A DNA stretch of 64,000 nt from NCBI RefSeq assembly GCF_051131705.1, contig NZ_CP180316.1, positions 3,224,001-3,288,000 on the forward strand, in the 5' to 3' direction. Made by a program: the position numbers and the translations under genes. The notes under the pieces were generated by a model. It had not been told where the DNA came from. It made no database searches and saw nothing but the letters and a program-made list of their open reading frames with translations. The stretch comes from Arthrobacter_M sp030063245. Its GTDB lineage: Bacteria > Actinomycetota > Actinomycetes > Actinomycetales > Micrococcaceae. Below are positions 1-7,835 of the stretch, piece after piece (within the stretch, counting starts at the first letter, position 1; each line of letters begins with the position of its first letter).

Positions 1-112
1 CAGTTGTTAGCCCGCGATCGGCTTCCGCTGAATGTGCCGCCTTGGCTGGCTCCGTTCGGTCCCTCAAAGGTACCGGCGTCGAGCCTTGGTCTGCGGCACC
101 TGAATAGACGAA

Positions 113-1957
113 TTGAACGGTAAGCATTTGAATACTGAGACTGAAACACAGCTGCATGCGGACAATACCGACGACGAACTCACCGTTGAGGCAACGCTGA
201 CAACCACCGCGGCGCCGCACCAGGAGGTGGCCCAGACCTTCGCGGACTTCAATGTCCGCGAGGACATTGTGGCCTCGCTGACCGAGGCTGGCATCACCCA
301 TCCCTTCCCGATCCAATCCATGACGCTGCCGATCGCGCTGGCAGGCCATGACATCATCGGGCAGGCGAAAACCGGTACCGGCAAGACGCTGGGCTTCGGC
401 ATTCCGGCCCTGCAGCGCGTCGTGGCACCCAAGGATCCGGGCTATGACAAGCTCCCCATCCCGGGGGCACCGCAGGCCATGGTGATTGTGCCGACCCGTG
501 AACTCGCGGTCCAGGTTGCCAACGACCTGGCCACGGCATCGCGCCAGCGCGGCGCCCGGATCGTCACCATCTACGGCGGACGGGCCTATGAGCCGCAGAT
601 CGAATCCCTGCAGAAGGGCGTCGAGGTGGTGGTCGGCACCCCCGGCCGCCTGATCGATCTGTACAAGCAGAAACACCTCAATCTCAAGAGCGTCAAGATC
701 GTGGTGCTGGACGAGGCCGACGAAATGCTGGACCTGGGCTTCCTGCCCGACGTCGAAACGCTGATTGCCGGCACCCCGGCCGTCCGCCAGACGCTGCTGT
801 TCTCCGCAACCATGCCCGGCGCCGTCGTCGCCATGGCCCGGCGGTACATGACCCAGCCGACGCACATCCGCGCCGCGGACCCGGACGATGAGGGCCTGAC
901 CAAGCGCGACATCCGCCAGCTCATCTACCGAGCCCACAGCATGGACAAGGCCGAGGTGGTGGCACGGATCCTGCAGTCCCGCGGCCGCGGCCGGACCATC
1001 ATCTTCACGAAAACCAAGCGTACCGCCGCCAAGGTGGCCGACGAGCTGGTGGACCGCGGTTTCGCCGCCGCCGCCATCCACGGCGACCTGGGCCAGGGCG
1101 CGCGCGAGCAGGCGCTTCGCGCCTTCCGCAACAACAAGGTCGACGTGCTCGTGGCCACCGATGTTGCCGCCCGCGGCATCGACGTCGACGACGTCACGCA
1201 CGTAATCAATTATCAGTGCGTCGAGGACGAAAAGATCTACCTGCACCGCGTCGGACGCACCGGCCGTGCCGGCAACAAGGGCACCGCGGTGACTTTCGTG
1301 GACTGGGATGACATGCCCCGCTGGGCCCTGATCAACAAGGCCCTGGGGCTGAATAGTCCGGAGCCGGTGGAGACGTATTCCTCCTCGCCGCACCTGTACG
1401 AGGACCTGGACATCCCCGAGGGCACCAAGGGCCGGTTGCCCCGGAACAAGCGCACACACGCCGGGATCGACGCCGAGGTCCTGGAGGATCTGGGCGAGAC
1501 GGGCAAGCGAAACGCCGCACCTCGCTCCGGCGGACATGGCGGCCGCTCATCGGACAATGGCCGTTCCGGCGCACGGAGCTCCGGCGGACGCGACGGCGCA
1601 CGCTCTGCCTCGGACAGCGTCCGTTCCGGCGGCCGCTCATCGGATAACAACCGTTCAGGCGATAACAACCGTTCAGGCGGTCGCGGCTCCGGCGGACGTG
1701 AGGGCGCACGCTCAGCACCTGACAGCGCCCGCTCCGGCGGCCGCACGGAAACCGCCGGCGACGGCGGCGCTGAGCGCAGCCGCCGTCGTCCGTCCTCCGA
1801 CCCGTCCGACGCCGGAACCACCGGTCCCGTCACTGCGCCCACCGGCAACGACGGCGAAGGCACGACCCAGGCGGCCCGCCCGCGCCGCAACCGCAGCCGG
1901 ACCCGCCGCCGCAACGGCGAGGTTGTGGCCGGCGCCGAGTCGCAGGCAGCCGAGTAG
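113..1957 (+). CDS. DEAD/DEAH-box ATP-dependent RNA helicase
   Basis: Unwinds structured RNA using ATP in the cytoplasm; members with basic disordered tails typically serve ribosome assembly, cold adaptation or RNA turnover. All superfamily-2 motifs are visible: Q motif around residues 43-69, Walker A AKTGTGKT at 85-92, PTREL near 127, TPGR near 176, DEAD at 200-203, SAT at 231-233 and HRVGRTGRAG at 378-387. Residues from about 490 to the end are a Gly/Arg/Ser-rich low-complexity tail with repeats of the type SGGRSSDN, probably an RNA-binding disordered region. The start is a TTG; a second TTG 15 bases downstream is equally possible because neither has a clear Shine-Dalgarno sequence. A methyltransferase gene follows 20 bases downstream on the same strand. 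The family is certain; assignment to a DeaD or RhlE subgroup is not. Confidence 0.93.
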   Translation: MNGKHLNTETETQLHADNTDDELTVEATLTTTAAPHQEVAQTFADFNVREDIVASLTEAGITHPFPIQSMTLPIALAGHDIIGQAKTGTGKTLGFGIPALQRVVAPKDPGYDKLPIPGAPQAMVIVPTRELAVQVANDLATASRQRGARIVTIYGGRAYEPQIESLQKGVEVVVGTPGRLIDLYKQKHLNLKSVKIVVLDEADEMLDLGFLPDVETLIAGTPAVRQTLLFSATMPGAVVAMARRYMTQPTHIRAADPDDEGLTKRDIRQLIYRAHSMDKAEVVARILQSRGRGRTIIFTKTKRTAAKVADELVDRGFAAAAIHGDLGQGAREQALRAFRNNKVDVLVATDVAARGIDVDDVTHVINYQCVEDEKIYLHRVGRTGRAGNKGTAVTFVDWDDMPRWALINKALGLNSPEPVETYSSSPHLYEDLDIPEGTKGRLPRNKRTHAGIDAEVLEDLGETGKRNAAPRSGGHGGRSSDNGRSGARSSGGRDGARSASDSVRSGGRSSDNNRSGDNNRSGGRGSGGREGARSAPDSARSGGRTETAGDGGAERSRRRPSSDPSDAGTTGPVTAPTGNDGEGTTQAARPRRNRSRTRRRNGEVVAGAESQAAE

Positions 1958-1977
1958 CGCCGGGAACTTCGCAGCCG

Positions 1978-2853
1978 ATGACGAGTACGCGATGGCAGCC
2001 TGATGGCGACGGCGCGAATTTGGTGGTGCAGGCAGACAACGCCGAGTACCTTCCCACCCTGCCGGACGGCGCCTTCACGCTGATCTACGTCGACCCGCCG
2101 TTCAACACCGGGCGTACGCAGAGCCGCCGGCAGACCACCATGACCCGCAGCGCCAACGGCGACCGGATCGGCTTTGGCGGGCAGAGTTATGCCACCACCA
2201 AGGGCGCCCTGCACAGCTACGACGACGCGTTCACGGATTATTGGTCGTTTCTGGAGCCGCGGCTGCTGCAGGCCTGGCGGCTGCTGGCCGAGGACGGCAC
2301 CTTGTACGTGCATCTGGATTACCGCGAGGTGCACTACGCCAAGGTCATGCTGGACGCCATTTTCGGGCGGGACTGCTTTCTCAACGAGCTCATCTGGGCT
2401 TACGATTACGGTGCCCGCGCCAAGAACCGGTGGCCGGCCAAGCACGACAATATCTTGGTGTATGTGAAAAACCCGGCGAAATATCACTTCAACAGCGCAG
2501 AAGTGGACAGGGAGCCGTACATGGCGCCCGGGCTGGTGACGCCGGAAAAGCGCGAGCTCGGGAAGCTGCCCACCGATGTCTGGTGGCACACCATCGTCTC
2601 CCCGACTGGCAAGGAGAAGACCGGCTACCCCACGCAGAAACCCGAGGGGCTGCTGCGCCGGGTGGTGGCCGCGTCCTCGCGCCCGGGTGACTGGGTGCTG
2701 GACTTCTTTGCCGGATCCGGGACACTGGGGGCCGTTGCGTTCGGGCTGGGCCGGAAGTTCATCTGCGTGGACCAGAACCCGCAGGCCATCGAGGTCATGA
2801 CCCGGCGGCTGGGACTTGCCGCGACCGTCGTCGCCCATCCCCCGGCCGACTGA
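1978..2853 (+). CDS. Orphan beta-class site-specific DNA methyltransferase
   Basis: Predicted S-adenosylmethionine-dependent adenine-N6 or cytosine-N4 DNA methyltransferase. The catalytic motif IV, DPPFNTG, is at residues 39-45. The SAM-binding motif I, DFFAGSGT, is near residues 240-247. Catalytic motif before SAM motif, with the recognition region between, is the beta-class order shared with CcrM-type enzymes. At 291 residues it is slightly short for the class but looks intact. No restriction endonuclase, specificity subunit or DNA-repair partner lies beside it, so it is an orphan in this window. It follows the helicase gene by 20 bases and may be cotranscribed. Its recognition sequence cannot be read from the protein. 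Confidence 0.88.
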   Translation: MTSTRWQPDGDGANLVVQADNAEYLPTLPDGAFTLIYVDPPFNTGRTQSRRQTTMTRSANGDRIGFGGQSYATTKGALHSYDDAFTDYWSFLEPRLLQAWRLLAEDGTLYVHLDYREVHYAKVMLDAIFGRDCFLNELIWAYDYGARAKNRWPAKHDNILVYVKNPAKYHFNSAEVDREPYMAPGLVTPEKRELGKLPTDVWWHTIVSPTGKEKTGYPTQKPEGLLRRVVAASSRPGDWVLDFFAGSGTLGAVAFGLGRKFICVDQNPQAIEVMTRRLGLAATVVAHPPAD

Positions 2854-3217
2854 CAGACCCCGCCCTGACCGGACGACGGCGGTCCTGGTGCTGTTAGATG
2901 AGCGGGCGGCCCTCACGCCTGGTATGCTGCCATGCTCAACGCGCGCAACTAAAGGCCCCAAAGGTCTAAGCTGCAAAAAGGCATCCGGGCTGTCGAAGCT
3001 GGTAGATAGCATCCCCTGACGGAACAGCACCGCCGCCGCTGCCACCAGTGCTCAGTACCCATGGCCTAAGTCTGCCACTCGGCTACTAAGACTGTCCGAC
3101 CCTGCTGAAGTGTGCAGTATATATCAGCCGTGGCGTGCCGGAGGCACTTGTCGCGGGCGGCGCACTCATGCATTGTGGCGAGCAGCCACGTCCAGTGCCT
3201 GGCTCACCGACACCTGC
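2854..3217. other. Gene-free stretch after the methyltransferase
   Basis: About 360 bases with no open frame showing coding character on either strand. I looked for a tRNA cloverleaf, a terminator and a conserved leader and found none that I can support. The segment is less biased in composition than flanking genes and may be decayed sequence next to the accessory island that begins with the zinc-ribbon gene. Confidence 0.4.
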
Positions 3218-3448
3218 TCAGGCCATGAGCGCGTTTTTTTGCCCTGTGGTCAGTACGGTGGTTCGTGCGCAGTTGGTACATGTCAGCCAATAGTGTCGGC
3301 TGGTGGTCAGGAGGGGAATGAAGAACACGGTGAGTTTCGTCGCGCGTTCTTCCACGTCCTGCCGTGCACACTGACCGCAGTATTGGCATGTCCCGGGGCG
3401 GGAGAACAAGGTATGGAACACGGTTTTGAATCCAAAGAGCAGGAACAT
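3218..3448 (-). CDS. Small zinc-ribbon protein
   Basis: A 76-residue protein starting MFLLFGFKT, a start typical of the zinc_ribbon_15-type small proteins common in actinobacteria. Two CxxC knuckles, CQYC at about residues 21-24 and CTNC at about 58-61, form a predicted treble/zinc ribbon, separated by the family-like segment RATKLTVFFIPLLTTSRHYW. Function of the family is not established. It is monocistronic on the minus strand, downstream of the MarR regulator and in the same direction, separated from it by 117 bases. The family recognition is from memory of similar sequences; the double CxxC is seen directly. Confidence 0.75.
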   Translation of the reverse strand: MFLLFGFKTVFHTLFSRPGTCQYCGQCARQDVEERATKLTVFFIPLLTTSRHYWLTCTNCARTTVLTTGQKNALMA

Positions 3449-3565
3449 GGTCTCTGTCGTTTCAGGGCCGGTGGTAGGCGGCGTCTGGTGGGGCCGGACC
3501 TGTTATGTCATCGACACCCTGGGAGCCGCTTGCCTCAGCCCACCTGCGTTAGCATACGGTGGAAA

Positions 3566-4072
3566 TCAGAGGCCCAGGTGGGGCAGCGGAGTCGTGGCCG
3601 TGGTGGGGATTGCCTCGATCAATGTTGTGAGGCGTAGACGCAGATCCGCTGATCTATCGTAATTCTCCAGAGACAGGCCGTTCACGGCATCCTGAGCGGA
3701 CTGCAGCAATTCTCTGCCGGCGTCAGTTAGTGCAACTGTGGTGCTGCGCTGATCGGAGATTCCCCTGTTCCTAGTAATGAGGCCCTCGCTTTCCAGCCCT
3801 CGAAGAATTTTTCCAACGGTTTGGGCCCGGATCCTGAGACTGCCGGCCAGGGCTGCTTGAGATATGGGACCGGCCGCGGCCAGGGACATCAGGGCTGTGA
3901 ACGAGGACATGGTCAGTTTCAGGGGCGCCAGGACCTGGTTACCGAGGTACTCCACGAGCCGGCCTGCCGTGATCAATAACCGTGCGGTGGGCCAGGAATC
4001 AAGATCCAGTGCGCGTTGCGATGTCGGTTCTGACGGCTCCTGGGCAGGGGTTCGATCTGGTCCGGATCTCAA
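3566..4072 (-). CDS. MarR-family transcriptional regulator
   Basis: Predicted winged-helix DNA-binding repressor. The region from SWPTARLLITAGRLVEYLG onward gives a MarR fold: dimerisation helix, then the helix-turn-helix ISQAALAGSLRIRAQTVGKI, then the wing with GLITRNRGISDQRSTTVALT, whose DxR and TxxG-like pattern is typical. The open frame extends upstream to 4315, but the extra residues are Arg/Gly/Pro-rich and look non-coding, so I place the start at a TTG at 4072 (GGGGCG lies about 10 bases upstream), giving 168 residues, normal for the family. It is upstream of nothing obvious on its own strand except the zinc-ribbon gene. MarR proteins usually bind near-palindromes, and three such sites lie 2 kb away in the 6.2-6.4 kb control region, which makes this the best local candidate for their regulator. 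That link is inference. Confidence 0.75.
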   Translation of the reverse strand: MRSGPDRTPAQEPSEPTSQRALDLDSWPTARLLITAGRLVEYLGNQVLAPLKLTMSSFTALMSLAAAGPISQAALAGSLRIRAQTVGKILRGLESEGLITRNRGISDQRSTTVALTDAGRELLQSAQDAVNGLSLENYDRSADLRLRLTTLIEAIPTTATTPLPHLGL

Positions 4073-4337
4073 TGGCTCACGCCCCGGCCGGGTCCCGCCG
4101 CAGTAGCTCCCGGGTGCCAACCCACAAATTGTTGTCCCACGAAGAAGGAACCTGCGCTGCAGGCTGTGGGGATTTCGTAGGTTCGTGTTCTGCGCATCGT
4201 CCCTCCGGTGCCGGTGGCGTGCAGCTGGCCCCGGCCTCGGAAGGTGGCCGCGTTCCCCGCAGACCCCGCTTTCCCGGGGCGAGCCGCGGCTGTGCGCCTG
4301 AATGAACAGTCGCACAGCCGCCGTCTCCGTTCAGTAC

Positions 4338-4946
4338 CTAGGCGTTTTGCACATTGTCTTTGGCTTCTGCCGCTCGGTCAGTGACATCGCCAACAGCGGA
4401 CTGGCTTTCATCCTTGATGTGCTCGGCAGCATCGGACACCGTGGACTTCACACTTGCCACCGCTTCCTGAGCTGGTTCCTGCAGTCCTTGCGCGATGTCT
4501 TTCGCGGCCTCGCTCAAGTGCGACGTCAACGGGGCGGCGGCGTCCTTGATGGCCTGGGCGGCTTCACGCTCTTTCTGCGATGCAGGCATCAGCGAGGCAA
4601 TGAGCATCCCGGCGCCGAAAGCGATCAAACCTGCTGCGATGGGATTGCCCTGGGCTTTCACCGCGACCCGGTGCGGGGCGTCTCCGATAGCCCCTCCGGT
4701 GCCGGAGATGCTATCACCTACTCCGGAAACAGCCTCGTGCGCGGTATCAGCGACCTGGTCAGCAGCACCCATGACGCGGTCTTTGAGCCCGGTGACGGCA
4801 CCACGGACGCTTTCCTTGACCTTTTCGGTCTGCCGGTCCACAATGTGCGACGGGCTGACCTTATCGGCCAGTGCATCGACGTTGGCGCTCAAGGCGGCGC
4901 GGGTCTGTTCAATGTTGGCACGCAAGACTTCTGGGTTTTCGCTCAT
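4338..4946 (-). CDS. DUF3618-domain protein with one membrane segment
   Basis: A 202-residue protein beginning MSENPEVLRANIEQTRAALS, the signature start of DUF3618 proteins, which carry a short N-terminal helical motif (residues ~6-50). Alanine-rich amphipathic helices follow, then one hydrophobic segment (IAAGLIAFGAGMLIASLMP, around residue 115-135), then another long helical region. The ATG at 4946 was chosen because GAGG precedes it at good spacing; the longer open frame upstream runs inside the neighbouring Holin-X gene. The start overlaps the end of the Holin-X gene by 4 bases, so the two are translationally coupled. Role is unknown; such proteins are thought to be envelope-associated and stress linked. 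Last gene of a three-gene operon. Confidence 0.85.
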   Translation of the reverse strand: MSENPEVLRANIEQTRAALSANVDALADKVSPSHIVDRQTEKVKESVRGAVTGLKDRVMGAADQVADTAHEAVSGVGDSISGTGGAIGDAPHRVAVKAQGNPIAAGLIAFGAGMLIASLMPASQKEREAAQAIKDAAAPLTSHLSEAAKDIAQGLQEPAQEAVASVKSTVSDAAEHIKDESQSAVGDVTDRAAEAKDNVQNA

Positions 4947-5368
4947 CGTGGTTCCTCGCTTGGTTTCAGAGTTCCGGGAATTTCCTGCAGGGTTTGCGTC
5001 GTTTTGGGCAGACCCTTGATAGCTTGCATCTCCTTGCGGCCCTTCACGGCCAGCACCGCAGCGATGATGCCCCAAACAACAGCGACGATCACAGCGGACC
5101 AGCCCAGCCCTGTGACGTAGGCGCCCAGCGCCCACCACAAAGCGATGGAGAGGAACAGCAAGGTGAAGCGTGCCGCTTCCGAGGCACCGGCGAATAGACC
5201 GGCACCCTTTCCCGCGCGGATGGCTGACTGTTTAGCCTCGACTTTGGCCAGCTCCACTTCCTGGCGCATCAAAGTCGAGATGTCACCGGATACTTGACCG
5301 AGTAAATCACCCAGAGACGTGGTGGCGGCTTTATGTTCAGCGGCGGTTTGGGGGATTTCGCTGCTCAT
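4943..5368 (-). CDS. Actinobacterial Holin-X / DUF1469-type membrane protein
   Basis: A 141-residue membrane protein. The N-terminal stretch LGDLLGQVSGDISTLMRQEVELAKVEAK is the conserved amphipathic helix of the family, followed by two membrane segments (about residues 65-85 and 90-110) with a tight turn. Despite the family name 'putative Actinobacterial Holin-X', these proteins are chromosomal and there are no phage genes here; lysis function should not be assumed. It overlaps the upstream Ala-rich gene and the downstream DUF3618 gene by 4 bases each, the middle gene of a compact operon. A role in envelope organisation or stress is plausible but unproven. Confidence 0.85.
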   Translation of the reverse strand: MSSEIPQTAAEHKAATTSLGDLLGQVSGDISTLMRQEVELAKVEAKQSAIRAGKGAGLFAGASEAARFTLLFLSIALWWALGAYVTGLGWSAVIVAVVWGIIAAVLAVKGRKEMQAIKGLPKTTQTLQEIPGTLKPSEEPR

Positions 5369-6117
5369 CGGTACCTTCCGCCATCCGGGAAGGACTCCGT
5401 CTCGGGAGCCAGGTAATCCGGTGTTCCGGGCAAGGCTGACGTGGAAACCGGGGCCTCCCCTGCTGCAAGAGTTGGCTCCACATACACGTCACCGGCGCCG
5501 TAGGGCTGAACAGGGGCAGGGGCAACGACCGGTGAAACAGCCCTAACCGGAGTCGTTAAGGTGCCGTTTGCTGTCCCGCCGCTGGAAGCCCCAGCGCTTA
5601 GGCCTCTGGTCAGCCGGCCAGCTAGGATGCCGACACCGGTCGCGAGAGCCAGAAACGCAACCGGACGCTGCCGGGCGAAGCCTCGCACTTCCTCAAGCAG
5701 GGACCCCGGATTCCGTCCTTCGAGCCAGGACGCCAACGAGGCAGACCTGTCCGCAGTCTGACGGACCAGATCACTGGCCGTTCCGCTCTGATCGGAAGAG
5801 TTGGCCATGGAATGCAGTTCATCAGCGACAGAACGCAGACCCCCAGCGAGTCGCTGCTGTTGAGCGTCCGCCTGATCCACCAAGTCAGTGCGCACCTGGG
5901 CAAACAGGTCCTTGGCCTGGAACGCTACTTCTGACACGACCTGACTCGTCTCATCCTTCGCTGTCTCGGCAACGTGGCCTGCCGAGTGTGCGGCCACATG
6001 GGCCATGTCAGCGGCTTCTCCCTTGACTGCGTCTGCTGTGGAGTCGCTGACCGTCGCTTCCGGGGTAGCACCGTACGACGAGGTCTGTGCGTCCTGCGTC
6101 CGTGGGTTCTCTGTCAT
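5365..6117 (-). CDS. Alanine-rich predicted membrane-associated protein, first gene of DUF3618/Holin-X operon
   Basis: A 250-residue protein with a polar, Ser/Thr/Ala-rich N-terminus, a long predicted helical/coiled region (residues ~30-135), a hydrophobic segment RPVAFLALATGVGILAGRL at ~155-173 and a Pro/Ala/Val-rich disordered tail ending in an acidic-Tyr stretch. I do not recognise a named family, but this arrangement preceding Holin-X and DUF3618 genes is familiar from Arthrobacter relatives. Its overall design resembles the DUF3618 protein two genes downstream: helical cytoplasmic part, single membrane pass, tail. The start ATG at 6117 is followed by an uninterrupted frame; the promoter region with the repeated GTAA-CATG-TTAC motif is about 57 bases upstream. 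Confidence 0.75.
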   Translation of the reverse strand: MTENPRTQDAQTSSYGATPEATVSDSTADAVKGEAADMAHVAAHSAGHVAETAKDETSQVVSEVAFQAKDLFAQVRTDLVDQADAQQQRLAGGLRSVADELHSMANSSDQSGTASDLVRQTADRSASLASWLEGRNPGSLLEEVRGFARQRPVAFLALATGVGILAGRLTRGLSAGASSGGTANGTLTTPVRAVSPVVAPAPVQPYGAGDVYVEPTLAAGEAPVSTSALPGTPDYLAPETESFPDGGRYR

Positions 6118-6174
6118 CGTCGCTCGCTTTCAAAGGTATGCTGCTGATCCGGAACTGGGATCCCTGGTTTTTCG

Positions 6175-6214
6175 ATAGTAACCATGCTTACCACCCTATC
6201 GTAAGCATGGTTAC
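6175..6214. promoter_or_regulatory. Perfect inverted repeat, likely operator/promoter of the divergent stress operons
   Basis: Two 14-base arms, GTAACCATGCTTAC (6178-6191) and GTAAGCATGGTTAC (6201-6214), are perfect inverse complements separated by 9 bases. Each arm is itself nearly palindromic around CATG (10-base outer symmetry GTAA...TTAC). Read on the minus strand, the 6175-6190 half is TAAGCATGGTTACTAT, ending in TACTAT, a good minus-10 hexamer, about 57 bases before the Ala-rich gene start. A third diverged copy lies at 6349-6364. This fits a dimeric repressor such as a MarR protein acting on a core promoter. Motif and symmetry are seen; the function is inferred. Confidence 0.6.
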
Positions 6215-6348
6215 TTTTAAACGGTCAACCCCTCGCCGACAGGACCACAGAATAAGGGTTCGCCTCATGGGCCTTGTAAATCTCCGGTACCCAATCGCGC
6301 CAGCTGGCGTGGATCCATGTGCGTCGTGCGGCGGATGTGGATCTAGGC

Positions 6349-6364
6349 TAAGTATGATTACTAT
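6349..6364 (+). promoter_or_regulatory. Third copy of TAAG-ATG-TTACTAT motif, toward glsB-like gene
   Basis: TAAGTATGATTACTAT matches the minus-strand copy at 6175-6190 in 14 of 16 positions, differing only at the two positions flanking the ATG core. It points toward the plus-strand GlsB-like gene, ending 85 bases before its start, and again terminates in a minus-10-like TACTAT. The same block therefore faces outward toward both divergent transcripts. Between this site and the gene there is no other recognisable element. Confidence 0.5.
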
Positions 6365-6449
6365 TCATGGGAACTAGTTCTGACGGACTATCGACGACCA
6401 CCAAGTAACCGGGCCTCCGTGCTGGAAGCCCGCCGAAGGAGACAACACA

Positions 6450-6713
6450 GTGGGATTTTTTGCTTTTCTGGTGCTCGGACTCATCGCCGGGGCCGTCGCC
6501 AAGCTGATACTTCCCGGACGCCAGGGCGGCGGCATTATCATCACCATGATTGTGGGAGTTATTGGAGCACTCCTCGGCGGCTGGCTAGGTGGCCTGGTCT
6601 TCGGAGCACACCTGCAGAGCTTCTTCTCACTTCAAACGTGGCTGCTCGCCATCGGCGGCTCCGTGGTGTTCCTGCTGGTCTGGGGCCTGATCACCAGGCG
6701 ACTACGCAAGTAA
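6450..6713 (+). CDS. GlsB/YeaQ/YmgE-family stress membrane protein
   Basis: An 87-residue protein with three hydrophobic segments (residues ~2-20, 27-50 and 60-80), Gly-rich turns and the family hallmark LIAGAVAKLILPGRQGGG near the start. The family, also called transglycosylase-associated protein, is induced by general stress in several bacteria; its biochemical role is unknown. GTG start with GGAG about 9 bases upstream. Divergent from the Holin-X operon and sharing its control region; followed 134 bases downstream by the frameshifted diacylglycerol-kinase-like gene. Confidence 0.9.
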   Translation: MGFFAFLVLGLIAGAVAKLILPGRQGGGIIITMIVGVIGALLGGWLGGLVFGAHLQSFFSLQTWLLAIGGSVVFLLVWGLITRRLRK

Positions 6714-6847
6714 CCCACCCACACAACACCAAGCCGAACCGCCCGCCGGGTTGACGGACTGATCCCTCGGTACAGGTGGCGTCGCGGTACACCGCCGATG
6801 CTTCCGTACTGTCGCGGACAACATACCTTTCCTCGGAGGAACCAATC

Positions 6848-7788
6848 ATGGAGAGCGCCATGCCATATCCCGTTAGTCCCGCATCCCGTTGCGTGGCCAT
6901 CATCATCAATCCGTCAAAAAATGTGGCCGTGGACTTTAAGACGACCCTGCTGGACATCTGCCTTGAAGAAGGCTGGGCCGAGCCACTGTGGCTGGAGACA
7001 ACAGAGGACGACCCCGGCGCCGGACAAGCACGCCAAGCATTAGAGGAAGACGTGGACCTGGTCATCGCCGCCGGTGGTGATGGGACCGTGCGGTGTGTCG
7101 CTGACGTCCTCGCCGGCACGGACACACCCTTGGGGCTTATTCCCTTAGGTACCGGCAATCTCCTGGCCCGGAATCTGGGTCTGGACGTCACGGACCCTTC
7201 GCTTCCGCCCGACTGGCCCTTACGCACGGTCAAGACCGGCCCATCGATGTCGTCAAAGCCGTGGTGGACCATGCCCAGGACGAGCAGGCGTTCCTCGTCA
7301 TGGCCGGTCTCGGCTTCGACGCCGCCGTCATGGCCGATACGAACGACATGCTGAAGGACAAAGTGGGATGGCTGGCGTACGTTGATGCCGGCATCCGCAA
7401 CCTTCCCGGCAAACCTGTCAAAACCAACATCAGCGTCGACGGCGCCCGGCCGCTGGGCCGGAGGCTGCGCTCTGTCATGGGCGGCAACTGCGGAAAACTT
7501 CAGGGTGGCCTCGAAATTTTTCCCGGCGCTAAATTCGACGACGGCATCCTCGAAATTATGACCGTCGCCCCCAGCGGCCGGTTAGGCTGGTTCGCGGTAC
7601 TCGCTGGGCTCGTCAGCCGCGGCAAAACGAAAGATCCCGCCATCGAATACTTCCAAGGCAAGAAAGTGGAAATCAGCTTCGACGCCGCGCAAGCCATCCA
7701 GCTCGACGGCGACCATATTGGAGAAGCTAAACACCTCACCATGACCATCGATCCCGGCGCGTTGCTCGTCCGCCTACCCCAGCCCTGA
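6848..7788 (+). pseudogene. Diacylglycerol-kinase-family lipid kinase, frameshifted
   Basis: Predicted DAGK/YegS-like catalytic domain with INPSKN near the start, the nucleotide-binding AAGGDGTVRCVAD and PLGTGNLLARNLG, and a C-terminal half with GLGFDAAVMADT and QLDGD. The N-terminal half is in one frame from an ATG at 6848 with GGAGG eight bases upstream. The C-terminal half continues in the frame one base back, beginning near 7212 (RLALTHGQDRPIDVV). The break falls at CTTCCGCCCGAC (7202-7213); one missing C restores a single protein of about 313 residues. Either a real inactivating deletion or a sequencing/assembly error. If intact it would phosphorylate a lipid at the membrane and could work with the neighbouring membrane-stress genes. 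Confidence 0.8.
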
Positions 7789-7835
7789 AGTCTTTCGGCG
7801 CCGGTTCCAAAACGTCGGCAACCGATACCGGCCTC

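Noticed and set aside
1978..2853. Complete restriction-modification or other defence system
   Set aside because: Only the methyltransferase is present; neighbouring genes are a helicase with an RNA-type DEAD core and a gap without genes.
1237..3045. 602-codon open frame on the minus strand across the helicase tail and the methyltransferase gene
   Set aside because: It is a shadow of the two plus-strand genes: Arg/Pro/Gly-rich, no domain, and the opposite strand has complete catalytic motifs.
2854..3217. Possible tRNA or leader RNA in the gap after the methyltransferase
   Set aside because: I could not build a cloverleaf with the conserved T-loop and acceptor stem, and saw no conserved riboswitch core.
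4943..5368. Prophage lysis holin
   Set aside because: The name of the family is Holin-X, but no endolysin, capsid, tail or integrase genes are nearby, and the gene is embedded in a DUF3618 operon typical of chromosomes.
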